A DNA stretch of 63,520 bases from Deltaproteobacteria bacterium (GTDB lineage: Bacteria > Desulfobacterota > Deferrimicrobia > Deferrimicrobiales > Deferrimicrobiaceae). The position numbers and the translations under genes are program-made. Location: NCBI GenBank assembly GCA_020346465.1, contig CP070783.1, positions 771,332-834,851 of the forward strand. The letters are read 5' to 3'. The notes beneath the pieces were generated by a model. That model worked only from the letters and a program-made list of their open reading frames with translations, was not told the DNA's origin and did not search any database. Of the stretch, positions 62,065 to 63,520 are shown in pieces; the first letter of the stretch is position 1; every line of letters begins with the position of its first letter.

Positions 62065-62083
62065 CTCCGCTCCGGAAGCGGAG
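62065..62083. repeat. GC-rich hairpin after thiC
   Basis: CTCCGCT (62065-62071) and AGCGGAG (62077-62083) flank a five-base loop, CCGGA. No T-run follows, so it is not a standard terminator. It may stabilise the thiC mRNA end or weaken translation of the next gene. Confidence 0.4.
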
Positions 62084-62092
62084 CCGGGGCTC

Positions 62093-62863
62093 ATGCCGGT
62101 GGACCGGGCGCTGCGCCAGCGGGGGATCGTCGAATCCGACATCGCCGGGGAGGGACGCACACTTCTGCCCTATCTCGCCTCCCCCGGGGACCGCGAGTCC
62201 CTCTACGGCCTTCTCCACTCCTACGCGTTCCGCCTCTTCCTGCGCGACATCCTCGCCCTGCGGGACCGGTACCAGCCGGAGCGCCTGGGACCCTTCTTCT
62301 CGCCGGAATCCGTGGAGCGGATGGCCCGGCAGGTCGAGCGCCTCGGGCTCATCCGGCGCATGCGGGGCGGGAAGATCCGCCTGTTGGCCGACGCGGTCAA
62401 GGATTTCGGGGACACCTTCGAGTGGTTCGTCGCCGAGACGCTCCGGCGGGAGTTCGCCGCCGACGTCCTCTGGGGGGTGACGATCCCGGGCCTGCCGTGC
62501 GGGGGGGATTTCGACATCCTCGCGCTGGTCGCCGGGAAGCTCCTCTACCTGGAGACGAAGACCTCCCCGCCCAAGCACATCGAGCAGAAGGAGATGTCGG
62601 CGTTCCTCGCCCGGGTGAAGACGCTGTCGCCGGACTTCGCCATCGTCCTCGTGGACACGCACCTGAGGATGAAGGACAAGCTCGTGCCGCTTCTCTCGGA
62701 GGGGCTCCGCGCGGAGGGGATGGCCGACGGGAAGATGGAGAGAGTGGAGAAGGAGACCTTCTCCTGGGAACGGCGGATCTACCTCACCAACGCCAAGCGG
62801 GACATCGCGTCGAACCTCTCCCTCTGCCTGCGGAACTACTTTTTGGACCGGTTCTTCGGCTGA
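62093..62863 (+). CDS. Uncharacterised protein with a PD-(D/E)XK nuclease-like core
   Basis: This 256-residue protein has an N-terminal helical part resembling a winged helix (ESVERMARQVERLGLIRRMRGGKIRLL) and a core with FVAETLRREFA, then GDFDILALVAGKLLYLETKTSPP. The Asp of FDIL and the ETK about 15 residues later fit the metal site of PD-(D/E)XK phosphodiesterases, and a later QKEMSAFLARV helix also suits that fold. A role in nucleic acid cleavage or repair is inferred. No named family was recognised. The ATG at 62093 was chosen because the longer reading is arginine-rich shadow. It overlaps cvpA by 28 bases on the opposite strand. Confidence 0.8.
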   Translation: MPVDRALRQRGIVESDIAGEGRTLLPYLASPGDRESLYGLLHSYAFRLFLRDILALRDRYQPERLGPFFSPESVERMARQVERLGLIRRMRGGKIRLLADAVKDFGDTFEWFVAETLRREFAADVLWGVTIPGLPCGGDFDILALVAGKLLYLETKTSPPKHIEQKEMSAFLARVKTLSPDFAIVLVDTHLRMKDKLVPLLSEGLRAEGMADGKMERVEKETFSWERRIYLTNAKRDIASNLSLCLRNYFLDRFFG

Positions 62864-63396
62864 GGGGGGGTGGCCGGGAGATCCTTGACGGCGGGCAGCG
62901 AGGGGATCTCGCGGATCTTCTCGCGAAAGCCTTCCCGGATCTTCTCCGGAAAGAGCTTCTCCATCCACCGCGCGGCCTCCATCGCGGTGGGGGCGAGCGT
63001 CGACTGCCGGAGGAAGGCGGTATCTTTCGGGAGCAGGATGACCAGCACGAAGACGAGGAGCACCGAGAGGAGGGCTCCCTTCACGAACCCCGCCACCATC
63101 CCGGCGGCCCGGTCGGCCCCCGAGAGCTCCGAGCTGCGCACCACCCGCTCGACGATGAGGCCCGCCAGGCGAACGATCACGTAGACGCCCAGGAAGGTCA
63201 GCAGGTACGCCACGACCTCCCCGTGGGGGAAGTCCAGGTGCAAGTTCTCCTGCACGGCCGCGTAGTAGCGCACGCCGCCGACGTGCCCCAGGATGAGCCC
63301 CCCCCAGGAGAAGATCTGGCGGATCACCCCCTGGAAGATCCCGTAGACGGCGAACCCGAGGCACAGGGCGATGATGATGATGTCGAGAAAGCTCAC
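62836..63396 (-). CDS. CvpA-family membrane protein
   Basis: This 186-residue inner-membrane protein has four hydrophobic helices (LDIIIIALCLGFAVYGIFQG, VVAYLLTFLGVYVIVRLAGLIV, the AAGMVAGFVKGALLSVLLVFVLVILL region). The CvpA signature region is G-x-x-RQIFSWGGLI with GADRAAGMVAGFVKGALL. CvpA is linked to colicin V production and envelope tolerance in E. coli, but its molecular role is unclear. The C-terminal tail is charged and proline-rich. It converges on the nuclease-like gene. Confidence 0.88.
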   Translation of the reverse strand: MSFLDIIIIALCLGFAVYGIFQGVIRQIFSWGGLILGHVGGVRYYAAVQENLHLDFPHGEVVAYLLTFLGVYVIVRLAGLIVERVVRSSELSGADRAAGMVAGFVKGALLSVLLVFVLVILLPKDTAFLRQSTLAPTAMEAARWMEKLFPEKIREGFREKIREIPSLPAVKDLPATPPQPKNRSKK

Positions 63397-63453
63397 GCCC
63401 CTACTTTACCCCAAATCGCCGTGCGCGACCAACCGCCCTCCCCGGGGGAACGC

Positions 63454-63482
63454 TTGGATTTTTCCCCCTCCGCGTGTATAAA
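63454..63482 (+). promoter_or_regulatory. Promoter facing the right edge
   Basis: TTGGAT (63454-63459) and TATAAA (63477-63482) have a 17-base spacer and would start transcription near 63489. A CCCC-AAAA-GGGG hairpin follows at about 63492-63503. The gene it serves lies beyond the window. Confidence 0.5.
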
Positions 63483-63520
63483 AATAACTACCCCAAAAGG
63501 GGACGTTCCTGAACTTTCCC

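Noticed and set aside
62065-62083. Hairpin after thiC as an intrinsic terminator
   Set aside because: The stem is good but no T-run follows, so it was listed only as a repeat.
1-63520. tRNA or rRNA genes, CRISPR arrays, insertion sequences, prophage or replication origin
   Set aside because: I scanned the gaps and found no cloverleaf with a CCA-side GTTC arm, spaced repeats, transposase or integrase motifs, or DnaA-box cluster. Absence by eye is not proof.

Overview
The window is a compact, strongly GC-rich stretch of a diderm bacterial chromosome. BamD, LolA, a Mla-type lipid transport set, a heptose-1-phosphate adenylyltransferase and a LapB-like protein indicate an outer membrane with LPS. 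PilT indicates type IV pili. Gene order (recA-pilT-recX-alaS; rplU-rpmA-obg-proB-proA-nadD-rsfS; RNase J/FtsK/LolA/RimO; ruvX-mltG) and a BadH-like dehydrogenase resemble deltaproteobacteria of the Geobacter/Desulfuromonas kind or a related subsurface lineage. That placement is inferred from gene content, not from a phylogeny. I see no insertion sequence, prophage, CRISPR array, rRNA or tRNA.

Layout, left to right. 1-3549 (minus): a BadH-like dehydrogenase followed by a two-component histidine kinase and NarL-type regulator. 3645-5074 (plus): bamD and a TPR protein. 5071-11935 (minus): pgpA-cinA-thpR-recA-pilT-recX-alaS, mostly joined by 4-base start/stop overlaps. 11996-14978 (plus): a HEAT-repeat protein and an HD-GYP protein that share an N-terminal domain. 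15005-16548 (minus): a P1 peptidase and a small HEAT protein. 16653-18166 (plus): ruvX and a frameshifted mltG. 18144-25884 (minus): radC-plsC-rnj-ftsK-lolA-rimO, then dksA/traR with its own promoter. 25979-31671 (plus): MoxR, DUF58, transglutaminase (TgpA-like) and YifB. 31702-32694 (minus): a flavoprotein. 32827-41306 (plus): rplU, rpmA, obg, proB, proA, nadD, rsfS, a LapA-LapB fusion, comF, a nitrilase and rfaE2. 41350-45059 (minus): a small secreted protein, DUF3343, a LysM transglycosylase and a cysteine desulfurase. 45275-46086 (plus): a small membrane protein and a DUF721 protein. 46125-57373 (minus): alr-mlaE-mlaF-mlaD-purH-purD-purE-DUF89-tsaC-DUF1015-trmN6. 57522-62863 (plus): a TPP riboswitch with its terminator, a HydG/ThiH-like radical SAM enzyme, thiS-thiG-thiE-thiC and a putative PD-(D/E)XK protein. 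62836-63396 (minus): a CvpA-like protein.

The only stretch of about 300 bases without a gene is 57374-57679, which holds two divergent promoters, the riboswitch and its terminator. The other gaps are short. The most distinctive signals are: a HydG-type enzyme, with a perfect CX2CX22C C-terminal motif, placed under thiamine control; a shared undescribed N-terminal domain in the HEAT/HD-GYP pair; promoters whose -10 box lies so close to the ATG that the mRNAs should be leaderless; and several non-canonical or broken starts (AUA for rsfS, CUG for the desulfurase, frameshifts in mltG and comF). Some of the last group may be sequence errors.
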